NCBI RefSeq assembly: GCF_901709675.1 | Contig: NC_051106.1 | Span: 7,204,001 to 7,268,000, forward strand | Origin: Syngnathus acus | Taxonomy: Eukaryota; Chordata; Actinopteri; Syngnathiformes; Syngnathidae | Length of the DNA: 64,000 bases | Direction of reading: 5' to 3' | Shown: piece by piece, positions 28,880 through 39,066 of the stretch | Layout of the letters: every line of letters starts with the position of its first letter | How positions within the stretch are numbered: position 1 is the first letter of the stretch | Made by a program: the position numbers and the translations under genes | Notes under the pieces: model-generated | Told to the model about the DNA's origin: nothing | The model's input: only the letters and a program-made list of their open reading frames with translations | Database searches by the model: none

Positions 28880-28938
28880 GTTCATTAATGCCAGGAGAAG
28901 AATAGTACAGCCCATGATTGACCAGTCGAATCGAGCAG
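28880..28938 (+). CDS. meis2: meis2 coding exon: recognition helix end (FINARRR) and basic tail
   Basis: This is a 59-bp exon after a ctgccag acceptor and before a GTAAAA donor. It enters in phase 2 (the first G completes the W codon) and reads FINARRRIVQPMIDQSNRA. FINARRR is the DNA-contacting end of homeodomain helix 3; Ile at position 50 and Asn at 51 are hallmarks of TALE homeodomains, and the Arg residues contact the backbone. The last base (G) starts a codon finished either by TG (Val) or by GT (Gly), depending on which downstream acceptor is used. Length and phase match the corresponding exon of vertebrate Meis genes. Confidence 0.97.
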
Positions 28939-29392
28939 GTAAAAAAACCAACAAAAAAAAGAATGGATACAGTAGCGCTCTTCTTCTTCTTCTCCACCTC
29001 CTCTCCCCCTCCCTCCCCCTTCTGCCCCCTCCCCAAAGCCCCCCCTGGTGTGAAGATGTCCTTTCCAAAAATCCCACTCGCATGCACACTGTTGCCCAGT
29101 TTCTCTTCAGAGGGAGCGGAGGGGGGGGGGCTTACCTCAAGTTACCCCCGCCGACCATCTTCTCAATGTGCACAGTTTAATTGGAGATTTCCTATTGGAA
29201 GTGCCCAAAGAACTCTCAATTGTCCCTCAGTTGATTGCCGATTTTTTTAATCTTGCTTTTGTGCTACATTTGTGTCTAAGCCCAAATTGGCACGAGTGAT
29301 CAATGTTTTTATTCTGAAGAATGACAAACAAGTTCAACAGGGGAACCTTTTTTTTTTATCACCACAAATGATCCGGTAAAAATTTGGTAGGA

Positions 29393-29475
29393 ATGCAACC
29401 AACGATTTATTTTGTCGATGAATCTGCGAATCAGAAACAATTGATTCTCAATCGCAAATAGTGACTATTTCGCAA
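29393..29475. repeat. possible fragment of a CGATTAAT-type hAT-derived repeat
   Basis: The stretch atgcaaccaacgatttattt...cgatgaatctgcgaatc resembles the start of the dispersed vertebrate repeat GCTGCAACTAACGATTATTTT..CGATTAATC. Only the left portion is convincing. Confidence 0.4.
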
Positions 29476-29559
29476 ATTGAATAATTGCTTAAATATGATA
29501 ATAAACACCTTTTTTATTGGACGATTAGCGACATAAATAACATATATAGCCCTTTGTGT

Positions 29560-29720
29560 TATTTGTCGCGCTCCCTTTAATTCCCGTATGGAATATTTCT
29601 TCGCCTACATCCAGTCTACCCCAATTAAAGATCTCTTTAATGAATTAGCATGACTAACGACTCCGCCGCTAATCCCTGCCGGTTGCAGATGATCCGAGAT
29701 AATTCACTTAGGTGCACTTG
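29560..29720. promoter_or_regulatory. candidate element in intron next to the recognition-helix exon
   Basis: The block contains ATTAAAG-ATCT-CTTTAAT (29624-29641, inverted 7-bp arms), gaattagcatgac, ccgctaatccctgcc (a bicoid/Otx-like TAATCC) and gggctaataaaagacg. It is repeat-free and lies about 0.4 kb before the next exon, so a role in splicing is also possible. Confidence 0.3.
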
Positions 29721-30074
29721 GGCTAATAAAAGACGAGAGCAATGCAGGATCTGAGTCATGTTGTGAGGGAAGTAAGGTCTCATTGTATGCTTTCGTTGCC
29801 CTCCAAGAACAATGTATGCGCTGTATGAGCATGTCATAACGTAGCACGATAGCGCTGCATGCATGTGTGTGTGTGTGTGTAAGTATGTGTGTGCGCCACG
29901 CGTCACTCACCGCAGTGCACAAACATAAGCACAATGTCTTACAGTATGTTTGGGCTGGAAGCTGAGACAATTGCTGATTGTCTGGTGTCTTTTCTCTTCT
30001 TCTTCCTCCTCCTCCTCTTCCCCGATCCACCTCCTCCCTGTTTTTTCTCATGCCCGCGTGTTGACTACAATCAG

Positions 30075-30095
30075 GTTTTCTTCTTGATCCTTCAG
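30075..30095 (+). CDS. meis2: alternative 5' extension of the next meis2 exon (seven residues, GFLLDPS)
   Basis: An AG at 30073-30074 lies 21 nt upstream of the main acceptor. Using it keeps the frame. The G carried over from the previous exon plus GT makes Gly, and the insert reads GFLLDPS before VSQGAAYS. The same seven-residue insertion distinguishes known vertebrate MEIS2 isoforms, so this looks like a conserved tandem-acceptor choice and not chance. The preceding tract contains a run of TTCTTC, a cluster of CTCC and a CTACAATCAG that could act as branch region plus acceptor. Which acceptor dominates cannot be told from sequence. Confidence 0.85.
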
Positions 30096-30185
30096 TGAGC
30101 CAAGGAGCAGCGTACAGTCCCGAGGGCCAGCCCATGGGCAGCTTCGTGCTGGACGGGCAGCAGCACATGGGGATCCGGCCGGGCG
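30096..30185 (+). CDS. meis2: meis2 coding exon: post-homeodomain region ([16 protein letters not shown])
   Basis: This is a 90-bp exon between a gatccttcag acceptor and a GTGAGT donor. After the split Val codon it reads [20 protein letters not shown], then QQHMGIRPG, ending with one base of the next Gly codon. [15 protein letters not shown] is the MEIS2 form of this conserved segment, whereas MEIS1 has [14 protein letters not shown] as I remember it. This exon and the next are therefore the main reason for calling meis2 over meis1. The region lies in the C-terminal transactivation part of the protein. The final G can be joined to either of two downstream exons (GG-CCT or GT-CTG), both in frame. 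Confidence 0.96.
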
Positions 30186-30701
<516 letters not shown>

Positions 30702-31838
30702 GTAAGTACTGGGCCCTTTCTCTTTTTTATCGTTCATTTTCTTTCCCAGCTTGGGGCCCGTTTCTCCGTCGGACCTCCCGGGGGCTTTTTAAAGGATGCT
30801 TTTAGCGCGATGGGAGGCAGGCAAAGGGAGTAGTTAAAGATGAATTAACTTGGGAAAAAGGAGGCTCGGGCCGTCCCGGGACAGAGAGGGACGGGACTTG
30901 TGGCGCCAGACGACGAGAAGAGAGGACAGTGGAAGGAACCGAGCATTTATTTATCTCTTCCCTACCCCCCCCCCCCAAATGGATGAGGATGCAAATGTCG
31001 GACATTTAGGGAAAAAATAACATCTCCTGGGGAATGGGCTGACAAGGGGTTGTGTGTGTGTGGGGGGGGGGGGGGGGGGGGGAATTAAGCAGGCTCCAGT
31101 GAAGCGATAAAGAAGAGAAGTGAAACTGTCCTCGGAGTGACATAAATCTGTCCAGGGAAGGATTGATGTCCAAATTATCTTATATGCAAAGATGGGAACG
31201 TCGCAGTACATTACGCCCCCCCACCCGGGATGAGAAATACGGGCCTGGACGGGGGGTGGCAGGGGCCCATCCTTCACGGGGGATTGTTTTGAGCCGAGAT
31301 GTGTTTTGATTATTCTTCACTGGATGGTGACAACTTAAGGATCAGGAAGGGGGTGGTCTGGTTTGGGTCGGGCCACCATTGAGACATTGAGATAAATTTA
31401 TGAGCCTATGTATATAGCTGTTGGCATAGTGGCTAAAAGACGCACACACAACCTTTATGGAGACACGGCACATAGTTTACATTTGAAAACTCTTGTGACG
31501 TATCATTAATGTCACAAATTGTATTTATAGCCAACCCCCGCTAGCGGATCGGGACCCACCCCTGCCGTGATTAGCTAAAATCCCAACGTAAATGGCACCC
31601 ACCCAAAAACGGTTTGCAACAAGATAGTAGCTGTTTTCAATTAGACTGAGCTATCTAGAGGTATCAAAATTAACTGAATAATCGAAAATTATTTAGTAAT
31701 CGTTCATAGCCATTGTTTAACTTAAAAACAATCGATATGGAATCGTTTAATCGGTACCGTACAAACAGAACCACCAAGTTTTTTTTCCCTCCATAACCAG
31801 TGGGAAAGGTGCTTTTCGGATGGATTCATGAGCGTGTA

Positions 31839-31865
31839 GACACACACACACACACACACACACAC
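31839..31865. repeat. (CA)n microsatellite
   Basis: A pure CA array in the last meis2 intron. Confidence 0.9.
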
Positions 31866-32334
31866 GCATAGACTAATGCATCTAAATGGGGTCAGTTGAT
31901 TAAGGTGGCCATCCAGGTCCTGGCTCACCACCGCCACACGGAACTGCTCCTGTGCTGACATTTGAAAAATCGAGACATATCACACCCCAAAGAGTGTCCG
32001 GGGAGGAGGCGGTGGGGGGGGTCTTCCGAGGATGTTTTATCTTAACACCTAAGCTGTGCGCTGTCCAATGAGCCACAATATAATAGCACTTAGCTTGATT
32101 AAAAGAAGCCTTTATATGCAAATGGCCCGACTGGGTTTTTTGCGACGGGTCAAAGACGCCATTCCGCCGACAGAGATCATTTCACCCCTCCGGTCTTTTA
32201 CCTCGTCTCTTTCTCTCTTCTGTTTTGTCTCTCACTCATCTGCTCGAGGCGGCGATGAACGTGGAGTGGAAGGGGGGTGGGGGGGGGATCCGTAAGCAAT
32301 GTTCCCTAAAACAGCCGCACAGCGACAACATTTG

Positions 32335-32530
32335 CTCAGGTTGGCTAATTCTTAATACGGGGCCGTATAATTTTGAGACTATTTAATTACGCCGGGGCAC
32401 TTTTATACGCTTCATGACCAATTACATTAATAGCTTAATGCAGAGGAATATTATTCTCTCTTGATTTGATTACGGCGCCGCACAATATGCTACGGCCGGC
32501 TACTTAATTACGGCCGGTTGTTGAGCGCGA
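32335..32530. promoter_or_regulatory. candidate element with repeated TTAATTACGGCCGG-type motifs
   Basis: TACGG occurs several times, often beside TTAAT or TTAATTA: ttaatacggggccgtataat (inverted around GG at 32355-32368), tttaattacgccggggc, gattacggcgccgc, ctacggccggc and cttaattacggccgg. Repetition of one compound motif in 200 bp suggests clustered sites for one factor. Located in the last meis2 intron. Confidence 0.35.
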
Positions 32531-32612
32531 CCGCGAGTGCTGCGCCGTAACGAGGAGGCCCGTGCTTCCGGTATCGTCCGCGCGTAACACTCTTGCTAAT
32601 AACGAAGTGGGC

Positions 32613-32637
32613 CGTGTGTGTGTGTGTGTGTGTGTGA
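32613..32637. repeat. (TG)n microsatellite
   Basis: An uninterrupted TG array followed by a G-rich stretch, in the last meis2 intron. Confidence 0.9.
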
Positions 32638-33418
32638 GGGGGGCGGGTTCTACTTAACACAATGACTGCAGCTTCTTGCAGTTTACAGTGTCAAAAAACA
32701 TCTGCTGGGCCTTTTAACAGAAGCCGCTCCAGGTTATATGGGGGCCATAGGGGGCACCTCGTGCCCATGTATAGTCTCTCCCAATCCCCCCCCCATCCCC
32801 TCGCCTTGAATGATTTATATATTTTATGACCCCGGTAGTGAGGTTTTAAGAGAGCTGTGCTCACAAATATGTGCATTTGCAATGATGTGACATGCAGCGG
32901 CAGGGTATTGGAAAATAGGCCAAGCTCTCAGCCAATGAGACCGGTCATTAATCCCCCCAACTACCGGCCCACCTTTCCTGGGCGCTGTGTCCTCCTCTTC
33001 CCCTCACAAGGGCCCTCCAGTGTCATTTCTTAATTGCAGTGTACTAAGGTGCAGGAATGCAGCGAGCGAGCATGCTTAGTGACCTTGCGCCGACCTCTCC
33101 CCTCCTATTACAGCTTCTAATCCCCCAGGGGTTCACATTACAAAGCGGGCCGGCCCAAAAAACCCAGACCCGGACCCAGAACCAGGCCCCCTGGCTCCAG
33201 CAGGAGCTGCCTATCCCCCCGCCCCACCTCCACCCCCATGTACACGGAATTCGTGTTGCTCTGTTTACAACATACAGAGTGTGAAAAATGAATTGAACCT
33301 GGGACCTTCCATCGTATTATAAAATGGACCAAGACCCGAGGTTTTAAAAGTGATGATGTGGTAAAAAAAGAAAAACAAGATCCAAACGAATGCTGACGTG
33401 TTGTGGTCTCCTCGCCAG

Positions 33419-33705
33419 GTCTGCCGGGCGTGCCGGCCGACTACGTACCTCAGAGCGGTCCTATGGGCGTGAGCATGGCCCCGGCCCCTTACAGCAACCC
33501 CCGTCAGATGACCTCCTATCCCGGCCAGCTGCGTCATGTGCCCCCTCCTCTTCACTCGTACCCCCACCACCACCACCACGCCGCCATGCTGATGCACGGA
33601 GCCTCCTCGCCCTCGTCCCACCCGGGGATGTCCGCCCAGAGACCCCCTTTGCTCACGCCCATGGACCCCGCCACTGCAGGAGCGGGCCTGGACATCCACG
33701 CCTGA
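33419..33705 (+). CDS. meis2: meis2 final coding exon (long C-terminus ending DIHA)
   Basis: The acceptor ctcgccag precedes an exon that completes the split Gly codon and then encodes 94 residues to TGA at 33703-33705. Landmarks in order are LPGVPADYV, GPMGVSMAP, QLRHVPPP, a pentahistidine run within SYPHHHHHAA, MLMHGASSP, HPGMSAQ and the end GLDIHA. The MEIS2 family pattern (MPGDYV, GPMGMSMA, QLRHGPPMHSY, MMMHGG, HPGM, MDIHAQ) is matched throughout, although this segment is clearly the least conserved part of the protein. It forms the long transactivating tail when the optional exon at 30602 is skipped. The terminal Gln of DIHAQ is absent because the stop comes one codon earlier. Confidence 0.94.
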
Positions 33706-35165
33706 CAGTCGCCAGAAGGGAAACTTTTTTTGGGGGGGAGGGGGGTTGACTGCCGAGGCCACTTTTGAATTCAAGAAAGAGAAAAAACAAGCAGCGGCAC
33801 CGTTTTTTTTTAGACTTATTTTTCAAGAGTAACAATCGAAAAAGCCTTCGGAGCAGAACTGAAGAATTCCAGACTGTGACAACCATGACTCTTTTTTTTC
33901 TAACGTTTGTTACATTTTCACCCAAGCGGAGGACCAAGCTGACTTTGTAAAGTCTTGGGCTTTAAAAAAACAAAAACAAAAACCAACTCAAAACACTCTT
34001 TTCATGTGGCGCTTCTTAAAAAAAAAAAAAGAAAGATCCCTCACTCTGGAAGACTTTAAAAAAGGAAACAACTCCAAGAGTTATAACTACTGTAGTATAA
34101 TTGAAAAATATATAGTTAAATAAGTTAAAACTTCTTTTGGATCACGTTTTTATTATTATTATTATTTGTTTTTAGTTTTTTTCTTTTTTTTTTTCTTTTT
34201 TTTAGGATTTAACCCTTTTTGGAGGACTTGCAGCACAGCACTATGACAAAGAAGAAGATGGAACATCTCAAAAGGCTTCAACAGGGGCCACCGGGTCCTA
34301 AATCCCCCCCCCCCCCCTCAAGGCATAATGGGAAAAGGCTGCTAGAGGACACCCTTGAAGATTTGTCATGCCTTTTTTTTTTTTTTTAAACTCTAAAGGC
34401 TCTTGAATGAATGTTTTTAAATGAAAAAAACATTGTTTAAAATTGCCCAAGCACTGGATTGTGTTGGTTTTTCTACTTTTTTTTTTTTTTTTTTCTACTT
34501 CGGGACTCTCATCCTTAAAGAGCCAAGTGAAGGAAGAAGCTCCATGGCGTGTGTGTGTGTGTTGGGAGGGGTGGGTGGGGGGGGCAAAAACACACACACG
34601 GACACACACACGGACACACATGTTGATTGTGCAGCACTGGAGACAAGCTATGGATGCACCAAAAAAAAAAGAAGCAAACACTTAAATTATGAACTCAATG
34701 TTTTTTGGGGGGGGTTGAAAAAACAAACAAACACACACACATTAAAAAAAAAAAAAAAAAAAGCTGAGAGACTATTGTAACAAACTTCGTACAGAGTCCA
34801 AGTCTATTAATTGTTTCTTGTTAGATATTCTATGTGTTTACCTCAATTGAAAACGAATGTTTTTTGCTAGTTTCAGATCTGCTGTGGCATTGATATTGTA
34901 AATGTCCATGAATTCCTTCCTCTTTTTTGTTTATTTTGTTTGTTTTTGTTTTGTTTGTTTTCTCAGCACGTGTTCCTCACTAGAAGATAAGATGCCGTCT
35001 CCCTTAAAAGCTTTTGTCAAAAATAATAATTAAAAAAAAATTACAAAACAAAAGGTAACAAAAAAAAAATACAAAAAAAACTTGTATGAGGACTGTGACG
35101 TATTGTTTTAAAAGGTGTTCAGTCACAAAATGCTGTAATAAATATTTCATTTTTGATTTTTGGTA
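33706..35165 (+). other. meis2: meis2 3' untranslated region
   Basis: About 1.46 kb lies between the TGA and the region just past a canonical AATAAA. It is very rich in A and T homopolymers with small CA/TG repeats (34545-34625, 34725-34740). The stretch 34790-34920, rich in unique sequence, and the stretch around the poly(A) signal look like the better conserved parts. A miR-204-type seed match (AAGGGAA) lies at 33716-33722, very close to the stop codon. The exact cleavage site is inferred, not seen. Confidence 0.75.
35137..35142 (+). terminator. meis2: meis2 polyadenylation signal AATAAA
   Basis: AATAAA lies in the context tgctgtaataaatatttc and is followed within 30 nt by a T/G-rich element (ttttgatttttggtag), as expected for cleavage at about 35155-35170. 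It is the only canonical hexamer I saw between the stop codon and this point. Use of further downstream sites (for example AATAAA near 36405) cannot be excluded. Confidence 0.7.
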
Positions 35166-35932
35166 GATTTTTGCCTGATTAACATGTGTTATCCATCCCA
35201 TTGCATCTTGTATGTTTTCATTTATATAATTAAGGACAAGTCAAGTAAGTTATGTTCTGACGAAGCAAACACTTGGTTCTTACATATTGAAGTAAATCTA
35301 TGAGCAACACACACAGACACAAACACACACACACACACAGTTCTCTCCAAAAAAAAGAAACATAAAAGGATTATCTGTAAATTAAAATACCTGTCATATT
35401 TTTAACAAATTCAACTGGTGTATGACGATATATCATCTGCAGTTTAGAAAAAAATTGGAAACAAAGATAGATATCTTGGCTGTCTAAATATAGCCTTGGG
35501 GTGTGGCGCTTGCGTGTACTATAAGTTTATTCCTTGATTTAATTTTTTCAATGACACTGTAAATATATATATATATGTTCATATACGTGAATTTGAATAG
35601 ATAATATGTGGACAAAAAGAGGATGAAAGTTACCGGTCTTTATCCATTTCTAAATGTACCAATGGACATGGAAATAGTGTGATTGCAGTTAAAAAGGATA
35701 GTATTCTCCTATTTGAAAAGCTAAATACATTTTCTGAAAAAGTGAATTCATTTTTTATATATTTTTAAAGTATGCACTCAGACAAAAAACAATGTAATAT
35801 TTGTAAAGTATTTCAGAGGAATGGAGCAGTGAAGAATGTGGAACGCTGCTATTGTTCAGGCGTTTAACAGCGACGCCTGTCGGCCACTTTGATTACTGCA
35901 GCACAGCATCTGCAGCCTCGATGAGGCCGTCT

Positions 35933-36049
35933 CTCTCTCTCTCTCTTTCTCTCTTTCACTCTTTCTCTCTCCATCTCTCCATCGCTCTTTCTCTGGCATT
36001 CTCTTTTTCTCTCATTTTCTTTCTCTTTCTCGCTGTCCCTCTCCTCATT

Positions 36050-36099
<50 letters not shown>

Positions 36100-36122
36100 G
36101 CTCTCTCTTTCTTGCTCTGTTT
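35933..36122. repeat. (CT)n-rich pyrimidine tract on + strand
   Basis: About 190 bp is almost entirely CTCT and CTTT, with a near-perfect (CT)n core at 36055-36092. It lies 0.8 kb past the meis2 poly(A) signal. Its imperfect flanks suggest an old microsatellite with a younger core. Polypurine-polypyrimidine tracts of this kind can form triplex DNA. Confidence 0.9.
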
Positions 36123-36300
36123 GCTGTTTTGTTTGTCGCTCATGCGCTTGAAGCAAGCGGCCCGGCCCGTCCGTGCTGGTCACGATCAAGCAGCTCCCCA
36201 AACCATTCCACAACCACTGCAGCCACACTGTAAAACCACTGACTTCCCATTTATAATTCAAAGAATTGTTCATTTTATTAATTTAGATAAATGTAAGAGA

Positions 36301-36585
36301 TGACCATCTATGGTAAGACTTTTTTTTAAATGACCCTAGACTCTTGACCCCTGACCTCTGACCTTGTGTTCCCTGAACCTTGACCCCCTGCCCCTTGATT
36401 CCTAAATAAAAATGACAATGTATAGTAAGGCTTAAAAATACGACCATGTATAGTAAGGCTTTTTTTTAACCTATCATGTAGTAAGGTTTTTTTTTTTAAA
36501 CAACCATGTATAGTCAGGCTTTAAAAAAACATTTATTGTATGGCTTGTTTTTTAATGACAGTGTATAGTAAGGCTTTTTTTAATT
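36301..36585. repeat. degenerate tandem array of about 30-bp units (TGTATAGTAAGGCTTTTTT)
   Basis: Seven related copies begin near 36301, 36412, 36440, 36471, 36501, 36531 and 36554. The shared core is ACCATGTATAGTAAGGC followed by a T or A run. The first copy is separated from the rest by about 80 bp of TGACC-rich sequence. Copies differ from each other by a few substitutions and small deletions, so the array is not freshly expanded. I do not recognise the unit. Confidence 0.75.
36352..36364 (-). promoter_or_regulatory. perfect DR1 nuclear-receptor element (AGGTCA-n-AGGTCA on - strand)
   Basis: The + strand reads TGACCTCTGACCT, i.e. AGGTCAGAGGTCA on the - strand: two perfect AGGTCA half-sites with a 1-bp spacer. 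This is the consensus for RXR heterodimers with PPAR, and for HNF4 or COUP-TF homodimers. It lies in a cluster of weaker TGACC/TTGACC half-sites (36331-36385). Function is inferred from the motif only; COUP-TF and retinoid signalling are plausible for a meis2 locus but not demonstrated. Confidence 0.4.
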
Positions 36586-37229
36586 GCAGTTTTTTTATTT
36601 GTTGCACAGTTTTTTTTTTTACTGCGTTACAGTCTAAAAGTGTCTTTTTGTCCTTAATTCCCCCCACTCGTCCTATTATTGCATTTTGTCCTTTCTTCTT
36701 CTTTTTCCCCTCTTTCTTTGCCGCGTACGACGTTGCCTCTTTTTTCCAAGGAAAAAGAAAAGATCAGACAAAAAAAGCCAAGATTTTCATATTAATAGTT
36801 TTTGTTTTTTTCCCCCCGCTGTCTGGTCTCCTCTCAATGCGAACCTCCCCCCTCCCCAGCATGCACCCCCCCCCCCCTCCCCTCTGGACGAGACAGAAGG
36901 TAGATTGCCTGTGTGCTGTTTTCCTTGCGTCCGTGTGTCTTGACAGCGGATGATGGATGATCCAGGGCTGAACCAAACAACTCCGCCCCTTCATCTCCTC
37001 CCTGTCACACCAAGCCAGCGCGACCCCCCCCCCCCCCTTGCGCACTCCACAATGCAACGAAAATGGCATAGAAAAAGTCCACCTTGGTCGAGTGTTTTAA
37101 CGCACATATTATCCTTTTATTTCGTGATATTATTTCCACATTTTAGCACCGTAAGGTGTTTCTATGACGACGTTATGCGGGTCAAGGGTGGGGTGTAAAT
37201 GGGGTGGTGGTGGGGCCGTGGAGGTCCTG

Positions 37230-37400
37230 GGAGGAGGAGGAGAAAAAAAAGGTCCGCATTTGGCCCGATCATTTATCAATGTCAGCCACATAATGATTCT
37301 CCCCGCAGTCACCCTATTGATGAGGATAATTACATTAGCTCAGAGTGAGTGATCAATAAAAGCCCGCCGAGAAAATGCTTTATTATCGCCAGCCAGCAGC
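37230..37400. promoter_or_regulatory. candidate conserved regulatory element, intergenic
   Basis: This is a non-repetitive block with several homeodomain or Pbx-like cores (ATTTATCAATG, CACATAATGATT, ATTGATGAGGATAATTACATTAG, TGATCAATAAAAG, GCTTTATTATCG) packed in about 160 bp, right after a purine-rich low-complexity stretch. Density and complexity resemble vertebrate conserved non-coding elements. Conservation was not tested. Confidence 0.3.
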
Positions 37401-38987
37401 AGAACGAGAAAAAAAGAAAGAATAAGAAAGAAGAAAAGACATAAGAAAAGGACAAAAAGGTTTTACAAGAGCTGGGGGAAATGCGGAGGAAAACGAATAA
37501 AGAAACGATAGAGATCACAATATTTTGTCATGAAAAACAAATGTACGAATGTTTTGATCGTTATCATTTTTACCTAGTTGCTTTTGCGCATTTTGTTTCC
37601 CCATAATCGTTAAAAAATATATTTGGTTTCGTTGATTTAGTGCAGTTTAAAAATATTATTGTATCACTATTTTATTTTTAATTTCAGGATATTTTTAGTC
37701 GAGGAGAATTACCCGATTCGTTAAGTGGCGTTTAACCAAAAAAGGCACTGCAGATTTTGGTGCTTGTTGCTATCTTTGATTTATTGTCAAAAATTAATTT
37801 ATCCCATATAATACTATTTTCCGTTTGTATTAGATTTAAGGAAGGATATGTAGCCTCACTATAGACATGATTTAGCATTAAATAATTGACCTTTAAATTA
37901 TATGCACGCTAAATAAAAACAAATATCGGACTGGACAGGCGAGCTTTTAATGTTTCTCTGCGTTTTTGTATTCGTATCTAAAATGTTGCAGGCACGTGAT
38001 TTTTTTTTTTAATTTGCAAAATTCGCCAGATAAATAAAAAATATATTTTTCTATCCTAGGTCTGATTAAACATCATTGTGCATGCTTGCTATTTCTTATT
38101 CTTTACGTTGTGGTCGGTGTTTATTTGAAAGGCTAAATAGTTGAACGCATGCATGCGGGGCTGACGGCTTCTCTCTTCGTTCACACTTGAGCAAGCGCTT
38201 GTCTACTTAAAAATGACTGACACTCACCCCCTCCTCCTTAAATAAAACACACGCCACACACTGCACTCAAATAAATCTTAATGACGTAACAAACGGGCAA
38301 AAAAGACAAACATAATTAGTCAAATTAGAGGAGCCGCGGGGAGGCTGGAAAAAATGCACTGCTGACCACTTGGGGGACAGAATTAAAAAAGAAGAAGAAA
38401 AGAAAGCAGGCCTTGAGACATTCAGATTGTCCATTTCGATCACTTAATATTGAATTAAGAATGCCTACAGGCCATAACAGAGAATATTAATTCGCTTTTG
38501 TAAATCTTATATTTTTTTCCACGTCATATTTTGTCCTGGAGGTTGTTGAAAAAAATGACCATTTTCACATCGTTTATTTTTTCTTTTATTTTAAAAACAT
38601 AAAGCAGCAAAAATATCAAGAGTATTATACTTCAAATTTGGATTTTTGTTGTTGTTGGGAAGCTTGAAAATATCAAAGGTATGTTTGGCGTTGATTATTA
38701 ATATGCGCGTCATTAATTAAACGCCGCTACTAGCGACCCCAACAGGAGGCCGACGTCAGTATTTCTACTTTGCAGCCGTTCACATGCATACTAGCCACAA
38801 TCAAACACGACGGATCGAGGAAGATTGGCGTTTTATATTTTACTATTATTATCATTACTATTAATTGATTTATTCTTGAACATCACATGACGTCATTCAC
38901 CCAGATCTGATACGGATAGAACAAGACGATTTCATGTAGCCTATTTATGATTTTTAAAATAAAAGTATTCTTTTTATTAAGTAATTA

Positions 38988-39066
38988 GGCAGCGCGGTGA
39001 AAAGCGGTATGACTGGATCACAGTTCTGAAATTTGGGGTTCGACTCTCGGCCTTCCTTTGTGGAGA
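38988..39066 (+). mobile_element. tRNA-derived SINE head, truncated
   Basis: The sequence reads ggcagcgcggtg...gatcacagttctg...ggggttcgactctcggccttcc...tgtggag. It follows the familiar teleost SINE pattern (GGCGGCACGGTGG, CACAGTTCTG, GGGTTCGAATCCCGGCC, TGTGGAG). The RNA polymerase III B box GGTTCGACTC is intact at 39037-39046, whereas the A box is degraded. The usual body continuing TTTGCATGTTCTCC is not recognisable, so the copy is old and truncated. Confidence 0.65.

Larger units (their letters stand above)
28939..30095 (+). other. meis2: meis2 intron with pyrimidine repeats and a TAAT-rich block
   Basis: This 1.16-kb intron holds a C/T-rich stretch just after the donor (28980-29035), a diverged repeat with alternating CGATT-type sequence (about 29393-29475), a compact unique block at 29560-29720 listed separately, and a TG repeat at 29862-29881. 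A C/T-rich tract at 29995-30060 and the shorter tract before the exon serve two alternative acceptors, at 30074 and 30095. Confidence 0.8.
30702..33418 (+). other. meis2: last meis2 intron (2.7 kb)
   Basis: No coding sequence is seen. The intron holds a C run (30966-30976), a TG repeat followed by a 21-nt G run (31062-31082), a CA repeat (31839-31865), a TG repeat (32613-32637), and a compact AT/CGG-patterned block at 32335-32530 listed separately as candidate regulatory DNA. Confidence 0.8.

Noticed and set aside
33390-33749. 119-codon + strand frame overlapping the final meis2 exon
   Set aside because: Out of phase with the splice-compatible frame that matches MEIS2; an Arg/Pro-rich shadow.
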